From positions 1 to 38,330 of the forward strand of contig JAGASI010000065.1 of the NCBI GenBank assembly GCA_017621845.1: a DNA stretch of 38,330 nt. The letters run 5' to 3'. Source of the DNA: Muribaculaceae bacterium (GTDB lineage: Bacteria; Bacteroidota; Bacteroidia; Bacteroidales; Muribaculaceae). A program made the translations under genes and the position numbers. Positions 24,286 through 32,383 of the stretch are shown piece after piece (within the stretch, counting starts at the first letter, position 1; each line of letters begins with the position of its first letter). Under the pieces are notes generated by a model that had not been told where the DNA came from, made no database searches, and was given only the letters and a program-made list of their open reading frames with translations.

Positions 24286-25620
24286 TTGTCCCTCGTCACT
24301 AAAAACGCCACGGCCCTTGCCATACGCATGGTCATCGTTACCCTCATCGGCCTGTACACCTCGCGCGTCAAGCTTCAAGCCCTCGGGGTCGACGACTACG
24401 CCATCTATGCACTCGTGGGAGCACTTATAGCCCTCGGGGCCTTCCTCAACAACACCCTCACCGGCGCCACCACCCGATTTATCACCTATGCCGTCGGCAA
24501 TAGCGACAAGCGACAAGAAACCGACTGTATATCCACCTCCGTCGCCCTACACCTCATCGTAGCCCTTGGCACCATCCTCCTTGCCATACCCACAGGACTA
24601 TACTACATCCACTACCACCTCGACATTCCCGCCACCTCACTTCCAGCCACCTCGGGCCTCTTCCTGCTTAGCCTCATATCATTGGGTGCCTCCATCGTCC
24701 AAGCACCCTACATAGCACTCATGTTTGCCCACGAACGCATGAAACCCTATGCCGTAGTCGAAATCACCGCCGCCATCGGACGCCTCCTTATCGCCTGGGC
24801 CATCCTTACCACCCCCGACACCACGCGCCTACTATGGCTCGGATCCCTCGACGCCACACTATCACTCGCCATACTCGCCACCTACAACCACTACTGCCGG
24901 CGCCACTGGAGCACCGCCCATGCCCGGCCACGCCTGTGCCGCCACCTTTCACGAGACATCACCCGCTTTGCCCTCCTCGACCTCTACGGCAACACCTGCG
25001 TCACCGTCGCCCAACAATCCATCCCCCTGATTGTCAACCGCTTCTTCAGCCTCGCCGTCAACACCGCCCTGGCCATCGCAACCACCGTCACCAACGCCCT
25101 GACACAACTGGCCATGTCCATCTCCCGAGCCTACGACCCCGGCATCACCAAAACCTATGCCGCCGGCGACTACCGCGCCACCCGACGCCTGGTCCGGCGC
25201 TCAGCCCTCCACACCACCGCTGCCATGATACTGTTGGCCACCCCCCTGTGGATGCTCACGCCCACCCTCCTACACATCTGGCTCGGCCAAGTACCCCCTC
25301 ATGCCGTCACCCTCACACGCGCCGCCCTCCTGGTCGTCCCACTCACCGCCCCCAACCTCCCCCTCTCCACCGCCATCCACGCCACCGGCAACATACGCCG
25401 CATATCACTAATCACCGGCACCCTCACCCTCCTGACCCCCCTCCTGACCCTCCTCCTATTCACCCTCACCACAATTGACACTTCTCACTCGTCACTCGTC
25501 ATTTGTCACTTGTCACTCCTCACTACCCCGAGCGCCCTATACCTCGCCCTCGCCCTGACCACCCTCCTCACCACCCTCTCCAACTACCTAATCCTCCGCC
25601 GCCAACTCCCCCCTTGCTAA
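24286..25620 (+). CDS. Polysaccharide flippase (Wzx-like), C-rich copy
   Basis: A 444-residue inner-membrane lipid-linked-oligosaccharide exporter of the PST/MOP type with about twelve helices. LAIRMVIVTLIGLYTSRVKLQALGVDDYAIYALVGALIAL and the late HATGNIRRISLITGT match the second flippase in this window (LRMMLVTIVGLYTSRIVLQALGV; HATGNIKRISFISGT). No ATG fits the conserved start; TTG at 24286 is the best candidate, 11 nt after the previous stop, though a nearby ATC cannot be excluded. The coding strand is unusually C-rich and G-poor. A 42-nt heptanucleotide repeat near the 3' end encodes a low-complexity loop (SHSSLVICHLSLL). The last 41 nt recur after the next gene. Confidence 0.75.
   Translation: MSLVTKNATALAIRMVIVTLIGLYTSRVKLQALGVDDYAIYALVGALIALGAFLNNTLTGATTRFITYAVGNSDKRQETDCISTSVALHLIVALGTILLAIPTGLYYIHYHLDIPATSLPATSGLFLLSLISLGASIVQAPYIALMFAHERMKPYAVVEITAAIGRLLIAWAILTTPDTTRLLWLGSLDATLSLAILATYNHYCRRHWSTAHARPRLCRHLSRDITRFALLDLYGNTCVTVAQQSIPLIVNRFFSLAVNTALAIATTVTNALTQLAMSISRAYDPGITKTYAAGDYRATRRLVRRSALHTTAAMILLATPLWMLTPTLLHIWLGQVPPHAVTLTRAALLVVPLTAPNLPLSTAIHATGNIRRISLITGTLTLLTPLLTLLLFTLTTIDTSHSSLVICHLSLLTTPSALYLALALTTLLTTLSNYLILRRQLPPC
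25482..25523 (+). repeat. Heptanucleotide tandem repeat inside the flippase gene
   Basis: Six 7-nt units, ttctcac/tcgtcac/tcgtcat/ttgtcac/ttgtcac/tcctcac. Because 7 is not a multiple of 3, gain or loss of one unit would shift the reading frame. Two similar units (ttgtccc tcgtcac) begin exactly at the proposed TTG start codon of the same gene. Confidence 0.7.
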
Positions 25621-25621
25621 C
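25580..25621 (+). repeat. 42-bp direct repeat flanking the acyltransferase, left copy
   Basis: Perfect match to 26805-26846. This copy is the end of the flippase coding sequence, its stop codon and one extra base. Confidence 0.9.
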
Positions 25622-25624
25622 CCC

Positions 25625-25644
25625 ATCCCGTCCCCAACCGGGAT
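25625..25644 (+). terminator. Weak terminator-like hairpin after the flippase gene
   Basis: atcccg (25625-25630) pairs with cgggat (25639-25644) and a T-rich but interrupted tract follows. Short stem, so only tentative. Confidence 0.35.
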
Positions 25645-25666
25645 ACATTTATATTTTTATTTTTGT

Positions 25667-25674
25667 TAACTTTG
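25667..25674 (+). promoter_or_regulatory. -7 element of the acyltransferase cassette
   Basis: TAACTTTG, an exact TAnnTTTG match inside a T-rich stretch, about 70 nt before the ATG at 25746. It lies inside the segment bounded by the 42-bp repeats, so the cassette carries its own promoter. Confidence 0.55.
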
Positions 25675-25745
25675 TGCCGCTTAATCAATACTCCATCTAT
25701 AACTTCTCTCCCCTCTCATCAACTAATCATTACCCCAACCGAACG

Positions 25746-26772
25746 ATGAAAAAACGAGACCTATCATTAGACATAATACGCATCCTTGCATGTTGCATGG
25801 TCGTCTTCATGCATTCACCAATACCGTCCACAAATGCCCCCGGCCCATTTCTGACAGCACTGAGCTACATCACCGCTCCCTGTATCGGGCTTTTCTTCAT
25901 GGTCAGCGGTGCGCTCCTTCTACCTGTGAAAATCGATTACTTCTCTTTTTTAAAACAACGTCTATCCAAGATTATACTTCCAACCCTTGCTTGGACTGCA
26001 ATATACCTGACACTAAAGATATATTATAGCGAGTCAGAAATCAACGTTATGCAATCCATACTGTCCATACCATTCACGGCTCAAGGACATGGTGTTCTGT
26101 GGTTCATGTATACATTAACCGGTCTTTACTTAATAGCCCCCATCCTCAGCGCATGGCTCGAAAAAGCCTCCACCAACGAAATTCAATTCATACTCATGCT
26201 ATGGTGTATAACTCTACCCCATAATAGAAAACTACCTCTCCATTGAGACCGGCACAACCGGCATCCTATATTACTTCACCGGCTACGCCGGTTACTTCAT
26301 ATTAGGATATTATCTAAAACACCGCACACCCAAAATCCCCATAATAATACCGCTGGCAATAGCCATAGTCGGCTTTGGCCTCATACTCATCCTAAAACGA
26401 TACAACATATCATTTGATTTCTATAGTCTGTTCGGCTACACATCCATCTTCATCGTAGCACTCTGCTACCTGATATGGCGAACAATAGTGTGTCTCGTCC
26501 ACATGCCATCACCGAATAAAACGCCATCAGGAGAGGGCGGTATTACACGATTTATAAATAGATTATCATCAATAACATTTGGCATATATCTGACACACAT
26601 CCTCATCATGAGATACTGGCTATGGAAAACAGAGTGGATTCAACAAATCTCCAACTACCAACTTCAGACCCTTGTAATCGCCCTGCTTACCCTGTCTCTG
26701 AGCGCCATCGCCTGCCTCATCTTCTCCCGCCTCCCCCTCCTGAACACCCTGTCTGCTTATAAACACCGGTAG
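25746..26772 (+). pseudogene. Acyltransferase family 3 protein, frameshifted
   Basis: A multi-pass O-acyltransferase that would acetylate a surface sugar. The first frame reads KKRDLSLDIIRILACCMVVFMHSP, GLFFMVSGALLLPVK and GVLWFMYTLTGLYLIAPIL, then stops at 26246. A second frame continues the same protein from PIIENYLSIETGTTGILYYFTGYAGYFILGYYL to ITFGIYLTHILIMRYW and the stop at 26772. Removing one C from CCCC at 26217-26220 restores a single protein of about 341 residues, the usual family length. This is either a true disabling mutation or a sequencing error. It is flanked by 42-bp direct repeats of the flippase 3' end and is AT-richer than that gene. Confidence 0.8.
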
Positions 26773-26804
26773 CCGACATTGACCCCAATTTTCATCCCAT
26801 TCTC

Positions 26805-26846
26805 CCAACTACCTAATCCTCCGCCGCCAACTCCCCCCTTGCTAAC
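26805..26846 (+). repeat. 42-bp direct repeat flanking the acyltransferase, right copy
   Basis: Identical to 25580-25621, but here it is non-coding and lies 32 nt after the acyltransferase stop. The two copies bound a 1225-bp segment. Confidence 0.9.
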
Positions 26847-26930
26847 ATCTGTCTCATATTTTTAAGCATATAAAATTTATCCTTAAAAACATCCCATAAA
26901 CCCAACATCAACTAAAACAACATTACACAC

Positions 26931-26938
26931 TACCTTTG
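26931..26938 (+). promoter_or_regulatory. -7 element before the 26966 gene
   Basis: TACCTTTG fits TAnnTTTG, 27 bp before the ATG. The -33 is not obvious. Confidence 0.45.
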
Positions 26939-26965
26939 CACTATTATACTTAATTACATATAATC

Positions 26966-28141
26966 ATGAAATGGATAAAAAAACACCTGGCTAATAAAAA
27001 TACTACCACCAAACACTGTGAATATACATCAACATCTGAATGTCCCTACCCAAGCCCCGAACAATGCAATTTCAACAAAGACCATTGCGCACTTATTAAC
27101 CAAATAAAGAATAAACGCCCCAAGAGCAATGTTACACAAACACTTATTATAATTGCCTTAGTATCTCTTCTTGCCTACATATTGACAGTTATATTTATTG
27201 ACGACACAACCAATAACAATACCGATATACACTACTACATAAGAAGCGTATTAATCGGTGTATTCTTGTCATGCTTTACAGGTGCCATTTTAGCACTTTC
27301 TATTGATATCCCATCACGACTACGAGACTACGAGGAATCCTTTATCGCTGCATTATCCTCCAATCATTATTTAAAAACTCTGGATGAACAACGTCTTACA
27401 ACACTGAGAAACGATGCCACCGAGCAACTGCATAAAACCAAAGCCCCCAATATGGCAAAAGGGCTCATTAAATTTGACCAAAATATATTGGATCTATTAA
27501 GACAACCTTATTATTCCTTTTATCGTCACTCAGTCTACTGTAAAACATCCGATGACGGAGAGAACTACATCAAAACACATACCATAGAGTATCGACTTGT
27601 CAACCCTTACAGCATATATCGCGAAGCCACCGAATATATTAAACTGAGAAACCTTGTTCTTGTCAAAGATGGCAAATGGAATGACAAGATGCTTGACTTA
27701 AACATACAATGTCAAATAGATGACAAAAAAGAGATAATAGATTTCAAAGACCGTATTGCATTTACCAATCATCCACTCAAAGGCGAATTTTATAATACCG
27801 AGGTAACCCTTTATGATAGCAAAGGTGATGACTCGGCTCACGGTATCCGAGTTGATTTTTCTGACAATATCAAGGTAAAAATGACTTACAATATTACCGT
27901 AAATAAAGAAGACCCCTGCTTTACCAAGCGCCTTCAACACCCGGCCAAAAATTTCAGACTTGACTATGGATGTGATGACCCAAACATTAATCTATATGGT
28001 CAGATATTCGGTACACAACTCAAGCAATCCGACATTTCAATAAATTACAATAATGAATCAATGAGCCTCGAAACATTTGACTGGCTACTTCCAACCAACG
28101 GCGCTATTGTTGTAATGTTAAATAATCATAAAACACAATAG
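26966..28141 (+). CDS. Unknown two-helix membrane protein
   Basis: A 391-residue protein that I do not recognise. The cytoplasmic N-terminus is Cys/His-containing (HCEYTSTSECPYPSPEQCNFNKDHC), possibly metal-binding. Two membrane helices follow at about 57-76 (TLIIIALVSLLAYILTVIFI) and 91-111 (SVLIGVFLSCFTGAILALSI), then about 270 soluble residues that should return to the cytoplasm. That part begins with a charged helix (DIPSRLRDYEESFIAALSS) and becomes beta-rich (IEYRLVNPY, VEVTLYDSKG-like, VKMTYNITVN). It has its own -7 element and seems unrelated to polysaccharide assembly. The layout could suit a membrane-bound sensor, but no known effector motif is visible. Confidence 0.65.
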   Translation: MKWIKKHLANKNTTTKHCEYTSTSECPYPSPEQCNFNKDHCALINQIKNKRPKSNVTQTLIIIALVSLLAYILTVIFIDDTTNNNTDIHYYIRSVLIGVFLSCFTGAILALSIDIPSRLRDYEESFIAALSSNHYLKTLDEQRLTTLRNDATEQLHKTKAPNMAKGLIKFDQNILDLLRQPYYSFYRHSVYCKTSDDGENYIKTHTIEYRLVNPYSIYREATEYIKLRNLVLVKDGKWNDKMLDLNIQCQIDDKKEIIDFKDRIAFTNHPLKGEFYNTEVTLYDSKGDDSAHGIRVDFSDNIKVKMTYNITVNKEDPCFTKRLQHPAKNFRLDYGCDDPNINLYGQIFGTQLKQSDISINYNNESMSLETFDWLLPTNGAIVVMLNNHKTQ

Positions 28142-28191
28142 AAAACGACAAACAACAACTCAAACATAGAGGTTTATAAAGAAATAATTTA

Positions 28192-28407
28192 TACATTTGT
28201 ATCCACTGTATCCACCACCATAAAAACCACAGCTATGATCATACAAGAAATCGAGGAATAAAAATTCCATTAAGTTATCAAATGAGTATATCCCTACAAG
28301 TTCGGTATACTTCACTTGCAATGTATGGATAAAATCATTTTACGACATTTTAAACAATTTTTAACAACCCCTATAATAAACGCTCTATATATGTGGAGCG
28401 TTTTTTT
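28192..28407 (+). ncRNA. Candidate small RNA or leader before the capsule operon
   Basis: A -7 element TACATTTG (28192-28199) is followed about 180 nt later by a good terminator (28378-28407) with no sizeable gene between. Only an 8-codon frame (at about 28234) and a 16-codon frame (28282-28332) occur. The product would be an RNA of about 200 nt. No -33 match is seen and no family is recognised. Confidence 0.35.
28378..28407 (+). terminator. Intrinsic terminator upstream of the capsule operon
   Basis: aaacgctc (28378-28385) pairs with gagcgttt (28396-28403), a 10-nt loop, then a run of seven Ts. It separates the 26966 transcript, or a small RNA, from the flippase operon. Confidence 0.8.
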
Positions 28408-28488
28408 ATAACATCTTTTATTTACAAGTTCATCACAATATTCCCTTGAATTTCAATCACCCATTCGACCAAATTCATGTGAAATATT

Positions 28489-28519
28489 ATTGTAATTTAC
28501 CACATTTTACATAAATTTG
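28489..28519 (+). promoter_or_regulatory. Promoter of the polysaccharide operon
   Basis: ATTG at 28489-28492, 19 bp, then TAAATTTG at 28512-28519. It overlaps an in-frame TTG at 28517, ruling that out as a start. It is the only clear promoter for the genes from 28547 to 38199. Confidence 0.6.
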
Positions 28520-28546
28520 CAAATAAAATTAACAACAATAACGTGC

Positions 28547-30115
28547 ATGTCTTCGCCCAATAATAAACTTATCGCAAAAAATGCCTTATTATTGACACTA
28601 CGCATGATGCTTGTCACTATTGTGGGATTATATACTTCCCGTATAGTGTTACAGGCTTTGGGCGTTATCGATTATGGATTATATGGTGTTATCGGTGGAG
28701 TAGTAGGCATGGCATCGTTCCTTAATTCCTCAATGGCCGGAGCCACATCACGGTTTATTGCATTTGAGTTAGGTCGAAACAATTCTCATGCATTGAAAAA
28801 TATATTTTCCACTGCGTTGATAATTCATTTCATAATCGCGATTATCGTAATGATACTCGCAGAAACCATTGGGTTATGGTTCCTTAACACCCAAATGGAT
28901 ATTCCCGCTGACCGCATGTTTGCAGCAAACGTTCTCTACCAATTTTCCGTTTTTTCCGTCCTTATAGGTTTTACTCAGGTTCCCTATCAAGCCACAATAA
29001 TTGCCCATGAGAAGATGAATGTATTTGCCTATATAGAAATTATCAACGTCGCACTCAAATTAATAAATGTCTACTTAATACAACTCGCTTCAAATGAGCG
29101 CATAATCATATATGCAGCCCTTACATTTGGCGCGTCAATCTTAATAGCTCTTTTCTACAGGTTTTATTGTATTAAAAATTATCCTGAGGCCAAATTCTCA
29201 ACACGCTTTGACCGCTGTAAAGCAAAAGAATTGCTATCTTTTTCGGTTTTCAACTTATATGGGCAAATGAGTATTGTTGCCAGGTCTCAAGGGCAACCAA
29301 TAGTCCTAAACATTTTTTTTGGTCTTATAGCAAACGCAGGTGCATCAATAGCCTCTACTATTGAAGGAGCAATTACGGGTTTGACAACATCTATATTTCA
29401 TGCATTCCGACCACAAATCATCAAGCAATACGCATCTAATGACATTTTTCAAATGCAACAAATCATGAGACGTGCTGTACAATTTACAATTTTAGCCTTC
29501 GCTATATTTGCTATTCCCATAAGTATAGAAACTCCGCGTATACTTCAACTATGGTTAGGTCAAGTACCAGAGTATTCAGTGCCTTTTTTAAGATTAATAC
29601 TATTAACTTCACTCATTTCTATTATTAACTTCAACAACGTTGCCGCAATACATGCCACAGGTAATATCAAGCGCATATCATTTATTAGTGGCACATTTAA
29701 TTTATTATGCCCTATCGTTTCTTATTTATTTCTGAAGGCAGGAAATACCGATGCAAATACGATATACATTGTCAACTGTATAATGATGCTCATAGTTACA
29801 GTTTTGGGGCTATTCTTTATTAAAATTCAGATTCCATCATACGACATCTATCAATATATTGGTTATATCTCTAAAAGCATTATTGCAATATTTTTATCAA
29901 TGATTGCAATATACCTGATTTCAGACGTATCATTTTCTGATTATAAGTATTACGAAACATCTTTCTGGAGCTCTATCGTAATATGTATGCTTGAATTTTT
30001 ACTTGGAGCAATTATATTAATACCTATTACATTTATTATCGCCCTAAGCAAAAATGAACGAATTTACGCTACTCATAAAACCAAGCAGATTGTAAAACGT
30101 CTAATACATATATAA
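28547..30115 (+). CDS. Polysaccharide flippase (Wzx-like), operon copy
   Basis: A 522-residue PST/MOP-type exporter that moves lipid-linked repeat units across the inner membrane. It has about twelve to fourteen helices. Conserved stretches are LRMMLVTIVGLYTSRIVLQALGVIDYGLYGVIGGVVGM, AGATSRFIAFELG and HATGNIKRISFISGT. It is a paralogue of the 24286 flippase but much more AT-rich and about 80 residues longer at the C-terminus. The ATG at 28547 is chosen because the promoter's -7 element covers the alternative upstream TTG. It is first in the operon, 9 nt before the pyruvyl transferase gene. Confidence 0.85.
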   Translation: MSSPNNKLIAKNALLLTLRMMLVTIVGLYTSRIVLQALGVIDYGLYGVIGGVVGMASFLNSSMAGATSRFIAFELGRNNSHALKNIFSTALIIHFIIAIIVMILAETIGLWFLNTQMDIPADRMFAANVLYQFSVFSVLIGFTQVPYQATIIAHEKMNVFAYIEIINVALKLINVYLIQLASNERIIIYAALTFGASILIALFYRFYCIKNYPEAKFSTRFDRCKAKELLSFSVFNLYGQMSIVARSQGQPIVLNIFFGLIANAGASIASTIEGAITGLTTSIFHAFRPQIIKQYASNDIFQMQQIMRRAVQFTILAFAIFAIPISIETPRILQLWLGQVPEYSVPFLRLILLTSLISIINFNNVAAIHATGNIKRISFISGTFNLLCPIVSYLFLKAGNTDANTIYIVNCIMMLIVTVLGLFFIKIQIPSYDIYQYIGYISKSIIAIFLSMIAIYLISDVSFSDYKYYETSFWSSIVICMLEFLLGAIILIPITFIIALSKNERIYATHKTKQIVKRLIHI

Positions 30116-30124
30116 TTAAGACAT

Positions 30125-31099
30125 ATGACTGACAATATACTCTTACTTTCTCCAGCCATAGCCACAGAAAACCGTGGTGACGAAATTATAATGGAGGCAA
30201 TACAACAAGAACTAAACTATATAATTGATACCCATTTTACCTTTACATTACCTACTCACACTTCCTCATTTCATTGGTATCAGGTATTACGCAACTCTTC
30301 TGCACTTAGAACCTACTCCGAATGTAAATTAAAATTTGCATGTGGCTCAAACCTTCTTATCAAAGACATGTTGACCCACTATCCTCAATGGAACATAAAT
30401 ATCTTCAATTACCAGCCATTCAAGGGGACAATACTTGTTGGGGTTGGAGCAAGCGCCCATGAGTATACTAACTGGTATACAAAATTGCTTTATAAAAAAA
30501 TGCTTAACCCTGATTATATTCACAGTGTACGCGATGAACGTACACGTAAATATGTTGAATCTCTTGGTTTGAAAGCTTTAAATACCGGTTGTGCAACTAT
30601 GTGGATGTTGACTTCCGAATTCTGCAAGACAATTCCTACAAAAAAATCATCCCGTGTTGTTTTCACACTTACACCCAACAGTACTCATCATTCCGAAGAC
30701 CAGCTCCTCATTGATACCTTGGTTAAAAATTATCAAGAAATAAATTTTTGGGTACAGGGTCGTAAGGACATGGAATATCTTAAAACTTTCACAAATATTA
30801 ATGATATAAACATTGTAAAACCCACTCTACAAGATTATACTACACTACTAAAAACGTCAGACCTTGACTATGTGGGCACAAGGCTTCACGCCGGTATATA
30901 TGCAATGCGTCACCGTCATCGTTCAATCATCATCGTCGTTGACGAACGCGCGCGAGAGATAAATAAGTCTAACAACCTTGTATGTCTCGAATATGATAAA
31001 TTATCATCGGAATTAGAGTCTCTGATAAATTCAGAATTTAAAACTGAAATACAATTGGACGTCGATGCAATACACACTTGGAAAGCTCAGTTTACATAA
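30125..31099 (+). CDS. Polysaccharide pyruvyl transferase family protein
   Basis: A 324-residue member of the polysaccharide pyruvyl transferase family, which uses phosphoenolpyruvate to put pyruvate ketals on sugars. NRGDEIIMEAIQQEL near the N-terminus corresponds to the family's N-x-GD motif. LVGVGASAHEY and SVRDERTRKYVESLGL, then TGCATMWML, and finally DYVGTRLHAGIYAMRHRHRSIIIVVDERA near the C-terminus are the standard landmarks, including the R-x-H segment. It lies between the flippase and a PP-loop protein with short spacers, so it belongs to the same operon. Its acceptor sugar is unknown. Confidence 0.85.
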   Translation: MTDNILLLSPAIATENRGDEIIMEAIQQELNYIIDTHFTFTLPTHTSSFHWYQVLRNSSALRTYSECKLKFACGSNLLIKDMLTHYPQWNINIFNYQPFKGTILVGVGASAHEYTNWYTKLLYKKMLNPDYIHSVRDERTRKYVESLGLKALNTGCATMWMLTSEFCKTIPTKKSSRVVFTLTPNSTHHSEDQLLIDTLVKNYQEINFWVQGRKDMEYLKTFTNINDINIVKPTLQDYTTLLKTSDLDYVGTRLHAGIYAMRHRHRSIIIVVDERAREINKSNNLVCLEYDKLSSELESLINSEFKTEIQLDVDAIHTWKAQFT

Positions 31100-31111
31100 T
31101 CCGAATATCCA

Positions 31112-32383
31112 ATGAAACGAAATAATATTATACTTAACAAAATTGACGTTAATCATAATGTGGTAAAATATACCTTTGACGTATCTCCAGAAATTAGTGA
31201 GTATTTTACCTCAACAACGTTATTCATTGAATATGACACAGACATGTCAGATGTTCCTCCAAGTATTCTTTCTATTCCATTCGTGTCAATATTTATGGCA
31301 TTTGCTTGGATTACCAACTCTTCTCTATGGGTTGAAGAAATTGATTCTACATTCTACGATACAATACCTCAAATAAAATCAGCCTATCAAGATATATATT
31401 ATAATTACCCATTAAAAGGACGCATTGTTTCTGCTAAATTTATTAAAAACCATCTTAATTCTCTCAACAACTCATCTCTGATGCTGTTTAGTGGAGGAGC
31501 CGACTGCCATACATCTCTTATAAGATTGTTTGACAAAAATCCCATCCTGTTTAATATCCAAGGATGGTATACATCACCTGAGTCTACTGATTATGCTGCA
31601 GATGCAGACAAACGCGACATTATTGAATTTGCCAACAACCACTCCCTTAACTCGGCACACGTAAAATCTAATTTTGCACATATAATATCACCTCGCTTTG
31701 ACAAAAAATTTAATAAAAAACTGGGGGACTCCTGGTGGCATGGATTTGTTCACTCTCTCGCTTTTATTTCAATTGCAATTCCCTATGCCTGCAAATTTTC
31801 AATTAACGAAATAATAATTGCAAGTTCACTGACAACAGGACAAAATAAACCTTGTGCCTCAAATTCCACGACCGACAGCGCTTTTAAATATGCATTCTCC
31901 GGGGAGGTCCTTCATGACGGATTTGAGCTTAGCCGACAAGACAAAATACATATTATATGTGATTTTCAGAAAAAAATAAAACAGCCTTACCCCATGCGAG
32001 TCTGCTCCTTCAATGACCATAACTGCTGTAAATGCGAAAAGTGTCTACGCACAATAGCCGCTATAGTTGCTGAAGCTACCGACCCCCGATTATTTGGTTT
32101 TGAAATCAATGGAGACTTAACTTCTCATTGGCAGTCTGTTCTTGATGAAAGTGTCGCTCTAATGGGATTCAAAAATGAAAAATTAACTCATTGGCCATTC
32201 ATTCACAAAAAAATGAAAGAAAATTTCTATAAAATGACCAACGAACAAAAAAAATTTTCTAATTGGTTCATGACGTTTGACTTTGATAAAGCCAAACGTA
32301 AAGGGCTTATAAAATACTATAGGAAAAATTTTTTTAAAATCATAAAACGCAAATTACTTTTAAACCAATTACACAACAAATGA
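31112..32383 (+). CDS. PP-loop ATPase-like protein with C-terminal Cys cluster
   Basis: A 423-residue protein with no clear named family. MLFSGGADCHTSL at residues 124-136 is a PP-loop (SGGxD, S127-D131), the ATP-pyrophosphatase signature of adenylating enzymes such as QueC-like, asparagine-synthase-like and sugar amidotransferase proteins. Near the C-terminus NCCKCEKCLRT gives C305, C306, C308 and C311, a probable zinc site as in QueC-type enzymes. The N-terminal 100 residues are unlike QueC. It follows the pyruvyl transferase by 12 nt and overlaps the next glycosyltransferase (ATGA), so it is built into the capsule operon. It may activate a carboxylate on a sugar or peptide precursor for amidation; this is inference. 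Confidence 0.65.
   Translation: MKRNNIILNKIDVNHNVVKYTFDVSPEISEYFTSTTLFIEYDTDMSDVPPSILSIPFVSIFMAFAWITNSSLWVEEIDSTFYDTIPQIKSAYQDIYYNYPLKGRIVSAKFIKNHLNSLNNSSLMLFSGGADCHTSLIRLFDKNPILFNIQGWYTSPESTDYAADADKRDIIEFANNHSLNSAHVKSNFAHIISPRFDKKFNKKLGDSWWHGFVHSLAFISIAIPYACKFSINEIIIASSLTTGQNKPCASNSTTDSAFKYAFSGEVLHDGFELSRQDKIHIICDFQKKIKQPYPMRVCSFNDHNCCKCEKCLRTIAAIVAEATDPRLFGFEINGDLTSHWQSVLDESVALMGFKNEKLTHWPFIHKKMKENFYKMTNEQKKFSNWFMTFDFDKAKRKGLIKYYRKNFFKIIKRKLLLNQLHNK

Noticed and set aside
24834..25478. A 214-codon open frame inside the flippase gene, rich in Pro, His and Arg
   Set aside because: It is an alternative frame of a strongly C-rich coding strand; its composition is what frame shift of that sequence gives and it has no motif.
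25503..25745. An upstream extension of the acyltransferase frame
   Set aside because: It runs back through the end of the flippase gene and its heptanucleotide repeat; the family start is at 25746.
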